Source: Ctena decussata (taxonomy: Eukaryota > Mollusca > Bivalvia > Lucinida > Lucinidae). Taken from it: a stretch of 64,000 nucleotides of DNA. Shown piece after piece: positions 63,831 through 64,000 of the stretch (position 1 is the stretch's first letter; the number at the start of each line of letters is the position of its first letter). The notes under the pieces were generated by a model. The model had not been told where the DNA came from. It saw only the letters and a program-made list of their open reading frames with translations, and did no database searches. The position numbers and the translations under genes were made by a program. The stretch is from positions 6,666,803 through 6,730,802 of the forward strand of contig OZ022515.1 in the NCBI GenBank assembly GCA_963989385.1, given 5' to 3'.

Positions 63831-64000
63831 TTTGTAACTCTGAGCGTTTCTTTTGGTGTGCAGTTTACAGGATTGTTTACTTTGCTGTAGCCTGCACTAT
63901 ATTTTAAGAGTTGATACTGGCATTAATACAGGCGTGACATTTAGCTCGTATGCCTTCACGTCATTTTGCTGCCATTATCAACATTTATTGTCAGTGTCCC

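Noticed and set aside
1..64000. Bacterial or phage-like defence or biosynthetic cluster
   Set aside because: No dense coding, no operons and no relevant domains; the content is repeat-rich animal DNA.

Overview
The window looks like animal nuclear DNA, most probably from a bivalve mollusc. It is AT-rich and almost gene-free. There is no prokaryote-like gene packing, and the open frames are short and scattered. Many repeats match, from memory, families common in clam and mussel genomes: AGCTCACCTGAGC elements, AGGTCACTAGGTCA tandem units, GAGCCGCGAC foldbacks, AACGTTGATT repeats and tRNA-headed SINEs. The taxon is inferred from those families; no host marker gene is present to confirm it.

Layout. 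0-9 kb: mostly unique AT-rich DNA with a 189-bp duplication, a two-unit 370-bp tandem repeat, several inverted-repeat elements, a hAT-like miniature element and a short protein-kinase-like relic. 10-13 kb: a ~150-bp tandem array, a ~415-bp hairpin-bearing duplication and a TTAA-flanked element with perfect 17-bp ends. 13-21.2 kb: an unusually dense series of foldback and terminal-inverted-repeat elements, ending in a 2-kb element with ~360-bp arms. 21-29 kb: back-to-back SINEs, AACGTTG arrays, a mariner-like TA-flanked miniature element and the first AGGTCA array. 29-43 kb: three related SINE-like copies and long tandem arrays, including about eleven units carrying a two-base-spaced AGGTCA direct repeat. 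43-54 kb: scattered repeats, a GATATC-rich element, strong hairpins, SINEs and a decayed RTE-type reverse transcriptase. 56.0-60.0 kb: the best protein-coding feature, a nearly full-length non-LTR retrotransposon on the minus strand with APE endonuclease and reverse transcriptase, broken by one frameshift. 61.6-63.4 kb: a tentative two-exon gene encoding a coiled-coil plus Gln/Thr/Pro-rich protein.

No conserved host gene, rRNA, true tRNA gene, CRISPR array or operon was found. Apart from the LINE and the tentative gene, short open frames overlap repeats or have no supporting motif. The most distinctive signals are the nuclear-receptor-like direct repeats embedded in tandem arrays, the GATATC-palindrome elements, the foldback cluster at 13-19 kb, and the ATGA-coupled ORF1/ORF2 junction of the LINE. 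No complete new biological system can be claimed from the sequence alone.
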